From: Segatella oulorum JCM 14966
GTDB taxonomy: Bacteria > Bacteroidota > Bacteroidia > Bacteroidales > Bacteroidaceae
Assembly (NCBI RefSeq): GCF_000613785.1
Contig: NZ_BAJQ01000012.1
Location: 1 to 56,641 of the forward strand
DNA length: 56,641 nucleotides
Direction of reading: 5' to 3'
Under the pieces are notes generated by a model. It was not told the origin of the DNA. It saw only the letters and a program-made list of their open reading frames with translations, and ran no database searches. The translations under genes and the position numbers were made by a program. Each line of letters begins with the position of its first letter. Positions within the stretch are counted from its first letter, which is position 1. This document shows, in pieces, positions 26,537 through 37,490 of the stretch.

Positions 26537-28483
26537 TTATCTTAAATCCTTAAGCTGATTTCCTACCTCATCATTGATACGTTGTGCAAAGTCTTTAATG
26601 GTCATTGTAGCCTGCTCACCGCCACCTTGTTGACGCATAGAAACCAAACCTTCGGCTGCTTCTTTCTCGCCGACAACCAACATGTAAGGGATTCGCTTCA
26701 ACTCACTATCTCGTATTTTACGACCAATTTTTTCATTACGATCATCTATGATAGCACGAACATTTACTGTGTGAAGTTGCTGTTCTACCTCATGTGCATA
26801 ATCATTATACTTTTCAGAGATGGGAAGTATAACCACTTGGTCAGGCGTTAGCATAAAGGAAAATGTCCTGCCGTATGCTCAATCAGCACAGCTACGAAAC
26901 GTTCAAGCGAACCAAATGGTGCGCGATGAAGCATAACGGGTGTCTTTTTACTGTTGTCGTCGGCCGTATATTCCAATTCAAAGCGCGCTGGTAGATTATA
27001 ATCTACTTGGATAGTGCCCAACTGCCATTTACGGCCAATAGCATCTTTTACCATAAAGTCTAATTTTGGCCCGTAGAAAGCGGCTTCTCCAACTTCTTCA
27101 TGTGCTTGTAAGCCTTTTTCTTTGCAGGCTTCTCGAATTGCATTTTCACTCTCGTCCCAAATCTCATCAGAACCAATATATTTCTCTTTATCTTTAGGAT
27201 CGCGTAGCGATATCTGTGCTTCGTAGTTGTCAAATTTGAACGTCTTAAACACTTTGAGAATAATATCAATGTTATTCTCGAATTCACTTCTCACCTGATC
27301 TGGACGTACAAAGATGTGTGCGTCATCTTGTGTAAACGTACGTACACGTGTTAGACCATGTAACTCACCACTCTTCTCATAGCGGAAAACAGTACCAAAC
27401 TCTGCTATTCGCAATGGTAAATCTTTGTAAGAGCGAGGTTTACGTGCATATACTTCACAATGGTGAGGACAATTCATGGGCTTAAGCATGTACTCTTCAT
27501 CCTCTTCCGGGGTATGAATTGGTTGGAAAGCATCCTTCCCATAATGAGCATAGTGTCCAGATGTAACATAAAGACTCTTGCTACCGATACCTGGTGTAAT
27601 CACTTCTTGATAATTGTAAGGACGAAGTAGCCCACGTAATAACTCTTGCAAACGAAGGCGTAACTGAGTGCCTTTGGGCAACCAAATAGGAAGTCCCTTG
27701 CCCACGCGTTCAGAGAACATGAATAATTCCATGTCCTTTCCAATTTTGCGATGGTCGCGTTTTTTTGCCTCTTCCAGCAAAAGTAGATATTCATCTAATA
27801 GTTTTTTCTTGGGGAAAGATATGCCGTAGATACGTGTCATTTGCTCACGTTTTGCATCACCCCGCCAAAAAGCACCTGCAACATTTGTGAGTTTCACTGC
27901 TTTGATGAGCCCTGTTGACATCAAGTGTGGCCCACGACAAAGGTCTGTAAAGTGTCCTTGCGTATAGGTTGTTATAGTGCCATCCTCCAAATCTTGATCG
28001 ATGTGTTCGTACTTATATTCTTGCCCATCGGCTTTAAAAGCTTTCAGTGCGTCTGCCTTTGAAATCTCTTTACGAATGACAGGCTCATCTTTCTTAGCCA
28101 ATTCCAGCATCTTAGCTTCGATTTTTGGAAGATCATTTTCTGAAATTACCTGACCTTCAGCAGGCATGACATCATAGAAAAATCCATTCTCAACCGAAGG
28201 CCCAAAGCCAAACTGAATGCCTGGATAGAGTTCTTGCAAAGCCTCGGCCAACAAATGCTGATGTATGCCAAAAAGTCTTTTTCCCTTCTTCGTCATCAAA
28301 TTTATAAAGTGCAATGGTTGCATCTGTATTGATAGGCCGATTTAATTCTACTATTTCCCCATTAACACTACATGATACTACACTACGCGCAAGAGCTGGT
28401 GAAATGCTCTCTGCAATTTGGATTCCCGTTACACCCTGTTCATAATTGCGGACAGAGCCATCAGGAAAAGTAATTTTAATCAT
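26537..28483 (-). CDS. thrS: Threonine-tRNA ligase, two frameshifts
   Basis: 649 aa after repair, the normal length. The ATG at 28483 ([13 protein letters not shown] domain) is preferred to an upstream ATG at the promoter. The first break is near 28255: the N-terminal frame reaches FWHTSA and the next begins [13 protein letters not shown], explained by loss of CA from GCACAT. The second is at 26852: loss of one base turns FPLWLTPDQ into a stop, and the anticodon-binding domain continues in the other frame. Class II motifs are intact ([36 protein letters not shown]). An essential gene with two independent repairs points to sequencing error. Confidence 0.93.
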
Positions 28484-28516
28484 ATTGAAATTTGTTTTAT
28501 CCATCTTTATACCATG

Positions 28517-28524
28517 CAAAGTTA
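28517..28524 (-). promoter_or_regulatory. -7 element TAACTTTG for thrS
   Basis: Minus-strand TAnnTTTG match, 33 nt before the thrS start. Confidence 0.65.
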
Positions 28525-28635
28525 CGTAAAAAGGGTGATATAGAGAAACATGTGCTTGACAAATTCTACTTTTTATCCTATTGTTAATCTACAATCTCCC
28601 TCTATCTTCCTATTAAAAAATCTATTTGAAACCGA

Positions 28636-29523
28636 TTATAACCATCCATTTTGCTTAAAGACCTCATAAAGCGGCTGAGCTATAGCCTTTGCATCTGGAT
28701 GAGGTGCACCCGTTGTTCCTAAGGCTCGTAAATTAAAAAAGTGTTGCCAGTCATGTAAGAATGCCGTGTGAATAAGCTCTGTGTTTACATCTAAAGGTAA
28801 TACTGCGCGAGCCTCTTGTGGCTTTCGCCCCAATGCAATGAGTTGCATGTAGGAAAATTCGGCAGCAAGATTAGCAAACAACCAGGCATCGAAGTCTGTC
28901 CAATTTGTGTTACCATTACTGTCGGCTATAGAACGGCAGTAGTTTATAAACTGCATATTGAAATTGCCTACTTGTTCTGTCGCAGAAAACTTCTCACAGT
29001 TGGTAATCCATTCTGGTACGTTAATATTAATTTCACCCCCAAATTTATCTTTGCTATAATTACAATAGCGTGTAGACTGCTCTGCCATAGAGTGTGAGCG
29101 ATGACGATTAAATTCGCGTGTAATGGAAACTTGCGTGGTAAAATGAACTGTGATTCGTGGTTCATGCTGAGGTTGTTGCTTATAAAGATATTTCAAATCG
29201 TCCATCCACCCCTGCTCCACCAGCACACGGAGGTTGGTTGTAATATAATTTTTCGTATTAAATGTATGGACAACCGAGAATGGATTTTGGATATACCGTT
29301 CAGCCAATTTTGCTTGATCTGTAACCAAATATACCGTCCCATGTTCGAGCATGGCTGTATGCTTTGAAGCTATGAGCCGCTCAACAAAGGGACGTGCAGA
29401 CTGATTATCTACGTGATTTTCACTTTTATAGCACACACGCCCAGCTCGTTCTATCATGCGGTAGATACCGTCAATTCCAGCCTCTTGCTGCCATATCTCA
29501 AATGAGGGTTGTAGAAATTTCAT
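28636..29523 (-). CDS. thyX: FAD-dependent thymidylate synthase ThyX
   Basis: 295 aa. It makes dTMP using reduced FAD. The ThyX motif is present as RHRSHSMAEQSTRYC, with the substrate-binding Ser in the RHRx7S pattern. Other features are the N-terminal FVERLIASKHTAMLEH and the C-terminal ARAVLPLDVNTELIHTAFLHDWQHFF. It follows the TPR gene by about 40 nt on the minus strand and may be cotranscribed with it. Confidence 0.95.
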   Translation of the reverse strand: MKFLQPSFEIWQQEAGIDGIYRMIERAGRVCYKSENHVDNQSARPFVERLIASKHTAMLEHGTVYLVTDQAKLAERYIQNPFSVVHTFNTKNYITTNLRVLVEQGWMDDLKYLYKQQPQHEPRITVHFTTQVSITREFNRHRSHSMAEQSTRYCNYSKDKFGGEININVPEWITNCEKFSATEQVGNFNMQFINYCRSIADSNGNTNWTDFDAWLFANLAAEFSYMQLIALGRKPQEARAVLPLDVNTELIHTAFLHDWQHFFNLRALGTTGAPHPDAKAIAQPLYEVFKQNGWL

Positions 29524-29562
29524 ATTTTATCTATTTATCTTTTTACAATTCTGTTATTGTTG

Positions 29563-30239
29563 TTATGATTTCCTCTTTATTCTTTCGAAAAAAGGCTTTA
29601 ATGCCATTCTGGGAATACCTAAAGTCATTAATTTTTGCAAATCGTTCTTTGCCTTTTCATATTGTCTTAAAGTAATCCAAATGTCTGCGCGAGCCAACAG
29701 ATAGTCTGTATTATCAGGTGTACGCCGGATAGCCTCCGTATAATCAAACGCAGCCAAATCATATTGTTGATGGTCACGCTCTAAATTTGCACGTGCAGCA
29801 TAAGCAAGTGTACTATCAGGAAATTGCATCACTAAACGGTTGAGCCCATCTAAAGCTTCTGTATGATGATTGTCCCTTTCATTGAGTAATGCTAACCCTA
29901 ACTGTGCTTCAAAATTTCCTGGAACAAGATAGAGCAGGTGCTCGTAATCCAAGCGAGCGAAAGAATAACGATGGAGCTGTTCATTGACAAAAGCACGGAA
30001 ATATAACGCTGCCAAATTATTTGGCTCCCGCGCTAGCACCTGATCGTATTCACCTTTAGCATAGTCCCATTCGCCAAGTTGAACATTCCATGAGGCTTTC
30101 TTTAGCTTTAAATCAAGGCTATCCGATGATAGTTAAGAGCTTCTGTTGCCACTTTTAAACTATCCCGTAGGGGGTTATGTTGTGCATAAGCACAAAAGTG
30201 ATATGCTAAAATGAAAAGAAGTATAAGACTCTTATTCAT
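29563..30239 (-). CDS. TPR-repeat exported protein, frameshifted at about 30125
   Basis: 225 aa after repair. The signal peptide MNKSLILLFILAYHFCAYAQ lies in one frame, which reaches LKVATEALNYH. One base is missing at 30124-30125 (CATCCGG read as CATCGG). The other frame then gives PDSLDLKLKKASWNVQLGEW and tetratricopeptide-like repeats (YFRAFVNEQLHRYSFARLDYEHLL; AARANLERDHQQYDLAAFDYTEAIRR). It is probably a periplasmic scaffold protein. Its start overlaps the PBP1A stop by 8 nt, indicating coupled expression with peptidoglycan synthesis. Confidence 0.82.
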
Positions 30240-32543
30240 AAACCTCATCAATTTGATTACTGCTTGAGTCATTATCCTGATTCTTACAAGGATCAAACCC
30301 ATCAGGCAAGTCAAACTTAACCTTACTGCTATAACCCAGTGTGCGATCATTATAAACCTTACGCATGAAATAGGCCCAAATGGGTAATGCCATTGTTGCA
30401 CCTTGTCCCATGGCCATATTATCGAAGTGAATATCCCGATCTTCACCTCCTACCCAAACTCCAGAAACTAACTGAGGTGTAAAACCAATGAACCAAGCAT
30501 CACTATTGTTATTGGTTGTTCCGGTTTTTCCACCAATTTCACCTTCAAAGTTGTACTTATAGCGTAATCGGCCTGCCGTACCACCATCAACCACACCTTG
30601 CAACAACACCAACATTTTATTAGCACTTTCTGCGCTGATAACTTCGTTCATGCGTGGTTGAAACGTTGCAATAACATTACCTTCATTGTCCTCAATACGC
30701 GAAACAAATAGGGGCGCCGTCCGAATACCGTGATTGGCAAAAGTAGAATAGGCGCTCACCATCTCGGCAACACTTACATCACATGGGCCTAAACAAAGCG
30801 ACATCGATGGATAGATATTGGGAGTATTAATACCAAATTCGTGTAGTGTGGAGACAAATAGACGTGGATTCAGCTTACTCATAAGATAGGCCGAAATCCA
30901 GTTATTACTGTTTGCTAATCCCCATTTCAGCGTAACCATCTGGCCATAGCGTGCACGCGATGCATTACGTGGTGTCCAAGGCCTACCTGCTACAGTATAA
31001 GTCTTTTGAACATTTGGGGCAACGTCGCAAGGTGAAAATCCATTTTCCATAGCCAAAGCATAAAGGAAAGGCTTAATGGTTGACCCTACCTGCCGACGTC
31101 CTCCTGTTACCATGTCATACATAAAATAATTATAGTCTAATCCACCTACATAGGCTTTTACAAATCCCGTCTTAGGATCCATACTCATGAAGCCCGCACG
31201 CAAAAAGCTCTTATAGTATTTGATGGAATCCAAAGGAGTCATTGTTGTATCAATATCGCCATGATAGGTGAAGATTGTCATGCCAACAGGCCTATTAAAA
31301 GCGGCCTTAATTTCTGCCTCGCTTGCTCCTGATGCCTTCATATCGCGGTAGCGTTCACTTTGAAACATGTTGCGATTGAGAATTGAACGCAATTGTTGTG
31401 GTGTTAGCTTCTCCGTAAAAGGTGCGTTTTTTTTACTCTTATTCTCGCGATTAAAAGCCGGTTGAAGGAACTTTGCAACATGTCCATATACTGCTTCCTC
31501 CGCATAAAGTTGCATGCGACTATCCAATGTTGTGAAGACTTTCAGCCCATCCGTATAAATATTATAGGGGCTTCCGTCTTTCTTGAAATTCTTATTGCAC
31601 CACCCATAAAGTGGGTCTGTTTCCCAAGCTAAAGAATCTAATGCATATTGCACGCGATTCCATGCTGGATAACTTTCTAATTTGGGCTTTTCTGCATCAT
31701 ATATTGGCGTAAAAACTCTCTAAAATAAGTTGCATTTCCATCTTTGTGATCTGTGCGATGAAAATTTAATGCTAAAGGCATTGCGCAATATTCTGAGTAC
31801 TCACTATTACTCAGATAGCCTGCTTTCAACATTTGCCCCAAGACAATATTCCTACGATCACGCGCGCGCTCAGGAAAACGAACCGGATTAAACAATGACG
31901 GATTCTTACATAATCCCACCAACATAGCTGCCTCGGTTGTCGTTAAGTCGGCTGGCTCCTTATTAAAATAGGTGTTCGCTGCAGTCTTAATCCCGACAGC
32001 ATTATGTAAAAAGTCGAAGTAATTGAGGTATAAAGCAATGATTTCCTCTTTGGTATAGTAGCGTTCTAATTTCACCGCTATAACCCACTCTATAGGCTTT
32101 TGCAAGAGACGCTCTAACGAACTATGTACCTGTATGGAATATAATTGTTTGGCCAATTGCTGGGTAATGGTTGAACCTCCGCCAGCTGATGCCTGGCCAA
32201 ATAGACCTCGCTTTATCAAAGCGCGCCCTAAAGCAATGAAATCTATACCGCTATGTTCATAGAAACGTTCGTCTTCCGTTGCCACTAAGGCATGAACCAA
32301 ATGTTTTGATATCTTATTATAAGGAACGACAATGCGATTTTCTTTATTTAAATTATAGGTTCCCATCACTTTGCCATCCGCCGAATAAACTTGCGTTGCA
32401 AAACGATTGATAGGGTTTTGTAAATCTTCAATAGCGGGCATATAGCCAATCCAGCCATTCCAAATAGCTGTGAAAGCTAATGCTGTTCCTGCTATTGCAC
32501 ATAACAAAATCGTCCACAATGCGTGGACAAAGACTTTTCTCAT
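30232..32543 (-). CDS. mrcA: Penicillin-binding protein 1A (bifunctional), frameshifted at about 31690
   Basis: 770 aa after repair, a typical length. An N-terminal membrane anchor (about 8-28) precedes the GT51 glycosyltransferase domain (ATEDERFYEHSGID, GGGSTITQQLAKQL). The transpeptidase domain has SxxK as GSTIKPF, SNN as NSNNW, and KTGTTNNNSDAWFIG. The frame is lost in TTTT 31688-31691; adding one base (AAAA to AAAAA on the coding strand) joins MMQKKPKLESYPAWNRVQYALD. It polymerises and cross-links peptidoglycan at the inner membrane. The start at 32543 gives the short cytoplasmic tail MRKVFVHAL. Confidence 0.92.
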
Positions 32544-32559
32544 CTCATTTAATTTTGGG

Positions 32560-32567
32560 CAAAAATA
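32560..32567 (-). promoter_or_regulatory. -7 element TATTTTTG for PBP1A
   Basis: Minus-strand TAnnTTTG match 16 nt before the chosen ATG; it also argues against the longer start at 32570. Confidence 0.6.
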
Positions 32568-32610
32568 CAATTTTTCTCCGAAATACCATAGTATAATCAG
32601 AATTTATCCC

Positions 32611-32618
32611 TACCTTTG
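32611..32618 (+). promoter_or_regulatory. -7 element TACCTTTG for pyrB
   Basis: TAnnTTTG match 31 nt before the pyrB ATG, divergent from the PBP1A promoter. Confidence 0.6.
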
Positions 32619-32649
32619 GACTGGTTTTCAACATCAATAACATAACAAT

Positions 32650-33600
32650 ATGCACAATTTTGTGACCATTGCCGATTTGACAAGAGAAGATATATTGTAT
32701 CTCATTCAAATGGCACAAGAGTTTGAAAAGAATCCTAACCGAGAATTATTAAAAGGAAAGGTCGTAGCAACATTGTTTTACGAGCCATCCACACGAACAC
32801 GGCTTAGCTTTGAAACGGCGGCCAACCGATTAGGTGCTCGTGTTATTGGTTTCAGCGATGCCAAAGCTTCGAGTGTGTCAAAGGGCGAAACGCTGAAAGA
32901 CACCATTCTCATGGTGAGCAACTATGCCGATGTCATTGCCATGCGACATTATATAGAAGGTGCGGCACAATATGCTTCAGAAGTGACGCGAGTGCCTATT
33001 ATCAATGCCGGAGATGGTGCGCACATGCACCCTTCGCAGTGCTTGCTTGATCTCTACACCATTTATCAGACGCAAGGGAAATTAGAGAACCTCAATATCT
33101 ATCTTGTCGGCGACTTGAAATATGGACGCACGGTGCATTCCCTTATCACGGCAATGCGTCATTTTAATCCGACATTCCATTTCATTGCACCTAAAGAATT
33201 GAGTATGCCACAGGAATATAAACTTTATTGTAAACAACATCACATTGTTTACCACGAGCATACAACATTCGACGCAGAAACCATTGCCGATGCCGATATT
33301 CTGTATATGACACGTGTACAAAAGGAACGATTTTCCGATTTGATGGAATATGAACGTGTGAAAAACGTGTATATTTTGAGAAATGACATGCTGCAACACG
33401 TGAAAGGCAATATGAAGATACTTCATCCCCTTCCGCGCGTGAACGAGATTGCTTACGATGTGGATGACAACCCACATGCCTATTACATCCAGCAGGCACA
33501 GAATGGGCTTTATGCACGCGAGGCCATCTTCTGCCATTGTTTGGGAATCACATTAGAAGATATCAGAAACGACAAAACAATTATTCAGTCAAAATTCTAA
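32650..33600 (+). CDS. pyrB: Aspartate carbamoyltransferase catalytic chain
   Basis: 316 aa. It condenses carbamoyl phosphate and aspartate in pyrimidine synthesis. The carbamoyl phosphate loop [18 protein letters not shown] is at about 46-64. Also visible are the 80s loop ([11 protein letters not shown]), [42 protein letters not shown] and HPLPRVNEI. It is followed 4 nt later by pyrI, consistent with the dodecameric two-subunit enzyme. Confidence 0.97.
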   Translation: MHNFVTIADLTREDILYLIQMAQEFEKNPNRELLKGKVVATLFYEPSTRTRLSFETAANRLGARVIGFSDAKASSVSKGETLKDTILMVSNYADVIAMRHYIEGAAQYASEVTRVPIINAGDGAHMHPSQCLLDLYTIYQTQGKLENLNIYLVGDLKYGRTVHSLITAMRHFNPTFHFIAPKELSMPQEYKLYCKQHHIVYHEHTTFDAETIADADILYMTRVQKERFSDLMEYERVKNVYILRNDMLQHVKGNMKILHPLPRVNEIAYDVDDNPHAYYIQQAQNGLYAREAIFCHCLGITLEDIRNDKTIIQSKF

Positions 33601-33604
33601 CATT

Positions 33605-34060
33605 ATGGCGAAAAAAGAAATGCAGGTGGCAGCCATTGAAAATGGTACGGTAATCGATCATATCCCGGCTGAGAAAACCTATTTAGTGGCCGACCTCCTT
33701 GACTTGAAGGCTTCCACGATGCCTGTCACCATCGGCTATAATCTTCCATCAAACCGCATTGGGAAAAAAGGAATCATTAAAATTACAAATAAATTTTTCA
33801 CCGACGAAGAAATTAGTCGCCTCAGTATTGTTGCACCCAACGTGGTACTCAACATCATTAAAGACTATGAAGTGGTGGAAAAGAAAATGGTTGAAACGCC
33901 CCAAGTGCTGCGAGGCATTGTGCGCTGCAACAATCCTAAGTGCATCACCAACAACGAGCCGATGGCCACGCTTTTCCATGTTGTCGACAAAGTGCACGGC
34001 GTAGTGAAATGCCACTATTGCGACAAAGAGCAAAATATGAACGAAATCAAGCTCGTATAA
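33605..34060 (+). CDS. pyrI: Aspartate carbamoyltransferase regulatory chain
   Basis: 151 aa. The allosteric N-terminal domain binds nucleotides ([31 protein letters not shown]). The C-terminal zinc domain has four cysteines in CNNPKCITN and CHYCDKEQN. It assembles with PyrB for feedback control by pyrimidine and purine nucleotides. Cotranscribed pyrB-pyrI, then glyA 37 nt on. Confidence 0.97.
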   Translation: MAKKEMQVAAIENGTVIDHIPAEKTYLVADLLDLKASTMPVTIGYNLPSNRIGKKGIIKITNKFFTDEEISRLSIVAPNVVLNIIKDYEVVEKKMVETPQVLRGIVRCNNPKCITNNEPMATLFHVVDKVHGVVKCHYCDKEQNMNEIKLV

Positions 34061-34097
34061 GAATTGTCATTTATCCGTAAAACATAAGGTAACAAAT

Positions 34098-35378
34098 ATG
34101 AGAAGAGACCAAGAAATCTTCGATTTAATCGAACAAGAGCATCAACGACAACTCAAAGGCATTGAACTTATTGCTTCTGAAAATTTTGTCAGTGATGAAG
34201 TCATGGCGGCCATGGGGTCATGCCTCACTAATAAATATGCCGAGGGACTTCCCGGAAAGCGCTATTACGGCGGCTGTCAGGTGGTAGACCAAGTTGAAAC
34301 TTTGGCCATTGAGCGGGTGAAGGAGCTATTTCATGCGGCTTATGCCAACGTGCAACCCCACTCGGGCGCACAGGCCAATGCAGCGGTGTTACTGGCGGTG
34401 CTGAAGCCCGGCGACACGTTCTTAGGCCTGAATTTAGAACAGGGCGGCCACCTTTCACATGGCAGCAGCGTCAACACCTCAGGCCTACTCTATCATCCGG
34501 TGGGTTACAGTCTCAACCGCGAAACAGGCCGCGTAGACTACGATGAAATGGAACAATTAGCGTACCAACACAAGCCCAAACTCATCATAGGTGGCGGTTC
34601 GGCCTACAGTCGCGAGTGGGATTATGCCCGCATGCGCAAAATTGCCGATGAAGTGGGTGCTTTGCTGATGATTGACATGGCACATCCGGCAGGACTCATC
34701 GCTGCCGGCTTGCTGGACAATCCTTTAAAATATGCCCACATCGTCACCAGTACCACCCACAAAACATTGCGTGGTCCGCGTGGCGGAATCATTCTTATGG
34801 GCAAGGATTTTGAGAACCCATGGGGGCTGACCACCAAGAAAGGCGAAGTGAAAATGATGAGCACCCTGCTCAATTCGGCCGTTTTCCCCGGCACACAGGG
34901 TGGCCCGCTCGAACATGTCATCGCTGCTAAGGCTGTGGGCTTTGGCGAAAACCTGCTCCCCACGTGGAAGACCTATGCGCAGCAGGTGAAAGACAATGCT
35001 GCAACATTGGCTGCCGACCTTATAGAGCGTGGCTTCACCATCATCAGTGGCGGAACCGACAACCACTCGATGCTGGTGGATTTGCGCAGCAAATATCCCG
35101 AGCTCACGGGTAAGATGGCTGAGAAAGCGTTGGTTGCGGCCGACATCACAGCCAATAAAAACATGGTGCCTTTCGACACACGCAGCGCGTTCCTCACTTC
35201 GGGCTTGCGCCTTGGCACAGCAGCCATCACCACCCGTGGCGCGAAAGAAGATTTGATGCATCTCATCGCCGCGCTCATTGAGGACGTGCTCAATCATCCT
35301 GAAGATGACCGCGTGATAGCTCAGGTTCGCGAGAAGGTGAACGCCACAATGAAGAACTATCCGCTGTTTGTCGATTAA
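34098..35378 (+). CDS. glyA: Serine hydroxymethyltransferase
   Basis: 426 aa. This PLP enzyme interconverts serine and glycine, charging tetrahydrofolate. Signatures are [55 protein letters not shown] and the PLP lysine in [13 protein letters not shown]. It follows pyrI and is closed by a strong terminator about 60 nt after the stop. Confidence 0.97.
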   Translation: MRRDQEIFDLIEQEHQRQLKGIELIASENFVSDEVMAAMGSCLTNKYAEGLPGKRYYGGCQVVDQVETLAIERVKELFHAAYANVQPHSGAQANAAVLLAVLKPGDTFLGLNLEQGGHLSHGSSVNTSGLLYHPVGYSLNRETGRVDYDEMEQLAYQHKPKLIIGGGSAYSREWDYARMRKIADEVGALLMIDMAHPAGLIAAGLLDNPLKYAHIVTSTTHKTLRGPRGGIILMGKDFENPWGLTTKKGEVKMMSTLLNSAVFPGTQGGPLEHVIAAKAVGFGENLLPTWKTYAQQVKDNAATLAADLIERGFTIISGGTDNHSMLVDLRSKYPELTGKMAEKALVAADITANKNMVPFDTRSAFLTSGLRLGTAAITTRGAKEDLMHLIAALIEDVLNHPEDDRVIAQVREKVNATMKNYPLFVD

Positions 35379-35437
35379 AAGCACCGTGGCGGTTGCATGC
35401 GCAGCCATGTAAACACCGCACTATGGAATGCAGAAAC

Positions 35438-35473
35438 AAGGAAGGAGCACACAGAGTGGCTCCTTCCTTTTTT
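35438..35473 (+). terminator. Terminator of pyrB-pyrI-glyA
   Basis: AAGGAAGGAGC pairs with GCTCCTTCCTT (11-bp stem, 10-nt loop), followed by T6. Confidence 0.9.
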
Positions 35474-35503
35474 GATAGCATAGCGGCATATTTTTCAAGA
35501 AAA

Positions 35504-35672
35504 CACCCCAACTACACCCTGTATCTGGGTGGTTTTTGAGAAAAGCACCCCAACTACACCCCATATCTGGGCGATTTTTCAGGAAAACACCCCAACTACA
35601 CCCTGTATTTGGGCGATTTTTGAGGAAAGCACCCCAACTACACCCTGTATCTGGGTGGTTTTGGGTATCGGG
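35504..35672. repeat. Tandem array 4, exact 42-bp period, 4 units
   Basis: Units start with CACCCCAACT at 35504, 35546, 35588 and 35630. Each has ACACCCTGTATCTGGGTGG (CACCC-GGGTG stem) and a T5-nnn-AAAA tail; variants CCATATCTGGGCG and TGTATTTGGGCG occur. It lies between the glyA terminator and the convergent FAD oxidoreductase. It shares a core with array 2B. Nothing else is seen in the 391-bp gap. Confidence 0.9.
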
Positions 35673-35769
35673 AAGCGGCATCACATCTGCTTAAAAAAGC
35701 GGATGCGACGACTTCTTATTACATTGTATTTGGGAACGAGAACGAAGGAAAAGAGGCGACCGATATCTG

Positions 35770-37356
35770 CTACAAGCCGTCGACATAGTGTTGCGCCATC
35801 TCGGCACAGCGTTCGCCATCCATACCCGCAGAAACGATGCCACCGGCATAGCCTGCTCCTTCGCCACAAGGGAAAAGCCCTCGTAGGCGCACGTGCTGCA
35901 AGGTTTCGCGGTTGCGTAAAATGCGGACAGGGCTCGATGTTCGGGTCTCAACGGCCATCATCACCGCTTCATTGGTGAGAAAGCCATGCGCTTGCCGGCC
36001 GAAGGTTTTAAAACCCTCTTGCAAGCGTTGCACAATGAAAGACGGAAGCCAAAAATGCAGGGGACTGCTCACCAATCCGGGGGCATAAGAACTTTTGGGC
36101 AAATCATAGCTCAGCCGATCATTCACAAAGTCGGCCATGCGCTGTGCCGGTGCGGTTTGCCGCATGTTGCCTTGTTGCCAGCAGAGCCGTTCTACATGTT
36201 CTTGAAAGCGCATCACGCACAAGGCATCATCGCCAGCTTCGGCAAAGGCCTGCTGACAATCTTGCGGTTCCATCTGCACCACCATGCCACTGTTGCTCCA
36301 TGCTGTGCCGCGGTTGCTGGGACTCATGCCGTTCACCACAATCTGCTGTTTGTCGGTGGCGGCAGGAATAACAAAACCGCCCGGACACATGCAGAAACTA
36401 TAGACGCCACGACCTTGCGCCTGGGTCACAAACGAATATTCGGCTGCAGGGAGATAGCGGCCACGACCATTTTTGTTGTGATATTGAATTTGGTCGATAA
36501 GCTGGCTGGGGTGCTCCAAACGTACGCCCACGGCAATACCTTTGGCTTCGATTTCGATGTTGGCATCGTGCAAATAGCGGTAGACATCGCGTGCGCTGTG
36601 CCCCGTAGCCAAAATCACCGGTCCGCGAAACGTGCGTTGTGTATCGTTTTGCAAGTCATGGGCTTCCACGCCCACCACTTCGTCACCTTGTATTAAAAGC
36701 TGCGTCATTTGCGTGAGGAAATGCACTTCGCCACCACATTGCAAAATGGTGTTGCGCATGGCCTCGATTACGCGTGGCAACTTGTCGGTGCCAATATGCG
36801 GGTGCACATCCGAGAGAATGGCTTCTGAGGCGCCGTGCTGACAAAACACTTGCAAAATTTTCTCCACACTGCCGCGCTTTTTGCTGCGCGTGTAGAGCTT
36901 GCCATCGCTGTAGGCTCCTGCCCCACCCTCGCCGAAACTGTAATTGCTCGTAGCATCCACCTGCTGCGTCTTCGTGATGAGTGCCAAATCCTTCTTGCGG
37001 TCGCGCACATTCTTCCCGCGTTCCAACACAATAGGACGCAAGCCCAATTCTATCAGCCGAAGCGCTGCAAACAAGCCTCCGGGGCCGGCACCCACCACGA
37101 CAACCGACGGTTTGCCCGAAACATCGGGATAATCGACACGCGCAAACGGCTCGTCTTGCGGAAACTCATTGATGTAAACGCGCACTTTGAGGTTGACAAC
37201 AATCTGCCGTTGCCGTGCATCAATACTGCGCCGCAACACACGCACCTGTTGAATGGTGCGCACATCAATGCCATGCGTTTCTGCCACATAGGCCTTGATG
37301 CTGTCTTCCGTAAATGCTACGGCGGGTGTAACTCTTATTTGCCATTCTTGAATCAT
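35770..37356 (-). CDS. FAD-dependent oxidoreductase (COG2509-type dehydrogenase)
   Basis: 528 aa from MIQEWQIRV; a start 10 codons upstream would lie in the promoter. An N-terminal small domain (about 1-75, with VRVLRRSIDARQR) precedes the Rossmann FAD-binding motif VVVGAGPGGLFAALRLIELG at about 87. Also present are NYSFGEGGAGAYSDGKLYTR, ILATGHSARDVYRYL, CMCPGGFVIPAAT and the C-terminal GLFPCGEGAGYAGGIVSAGMDG. The substrate is unknown. The ATG lies 5 nt after a -7 box, so the mRNA may be leaderless. It is divergent from thrA. Confidence 0.93.
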   Translation of the reverse strand: MIQEWQIRVTPAVAFTEDSIKAYVAETHGIDVRTIQQVRVLRRSIDARQRQIVVNLKVRVYINEFPQDEPFARVDYPDVSGKPSVVVVGAGPGGLFAALRLIELGLRPIVLERGKNVRDRKKDLALITKTQQVDATSNYSFGEGGAGAYSDGKLYTRSKKRGSVEKILQVFCQHGASEAILSDVHPHIGTDKLPRVIEAMRNTILQCGGEVHFLTQMTQLLIQGDEVVGVEAHDLQNDTQRTFRGPVILATGHSARDVYRYLHDANIEIEAKGIAVGVRLEHPSQLIDQIQYHNKNGRGRYLPAAEYSFVTQAQGRGVYSFCMCPGGFVIPAATDKQQIVVNGMSPSNRGTAWSNSGMVVQMEPQDCQQAFAEAGDDALCVMRFQEHVERLCWQQGNMRQTAPAQRMADFVNDRLSYDLPKSSYAPGLVSSPLHFWLPSFIVQRLQEGFKTFGRQAHGFLTNEAVMMAVETRTSSPVRILRNRETLQHVRLRGLFPCGEGAGYAGGIVSAGMDGERCAEMAQHYVDGL

Positions 37357-37361
37357 GCGTG

Positions 37362-37369
37362 CAAAGTTA
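37362..37369 (-). promoter_or_regulatory. -7 element TAACTTTG, 5 nt before the FAD oxidoreductase ATG
   Basis: Minus-strand TAnnTTTG, then CACGC, then ATG. Predicted transcript start is at the start codon. Confidence 0.6.
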
Positions 37370-37433
37370 CCCAAAAATGGCCACACCCTCGCAATCTCTC
37401 GTTCTTTTTGTTGGGTATGCGCGCAATAATTCG

Positions 37434-37441
37434 TATTTTTG
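37434..37441 (+). promoter_or_regulatory. -7 element TATTTTTG for thrA
   Basis: TAnnTTTG match with TTG 20 nt upstream (-33); about 44-nt leader to the ATG at 37491. No attenuator-like peptide is seen. Confidence 0.7.
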
Positions 37442-37490
37442 CAACGCTCCTTTCGGGGGTAACATCATTCCCAATTTAAATGTGTTTTTC

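Noticed and set aside
30108..30446. 112-codon minus-strand frame overlapping the PBP1A 3' end
   Set aside because: Only its last part is real: it contains the signal peptide and start of the TPR protein (from 30239). The upstream portion is an out-of-frame shadow of PBP1A.
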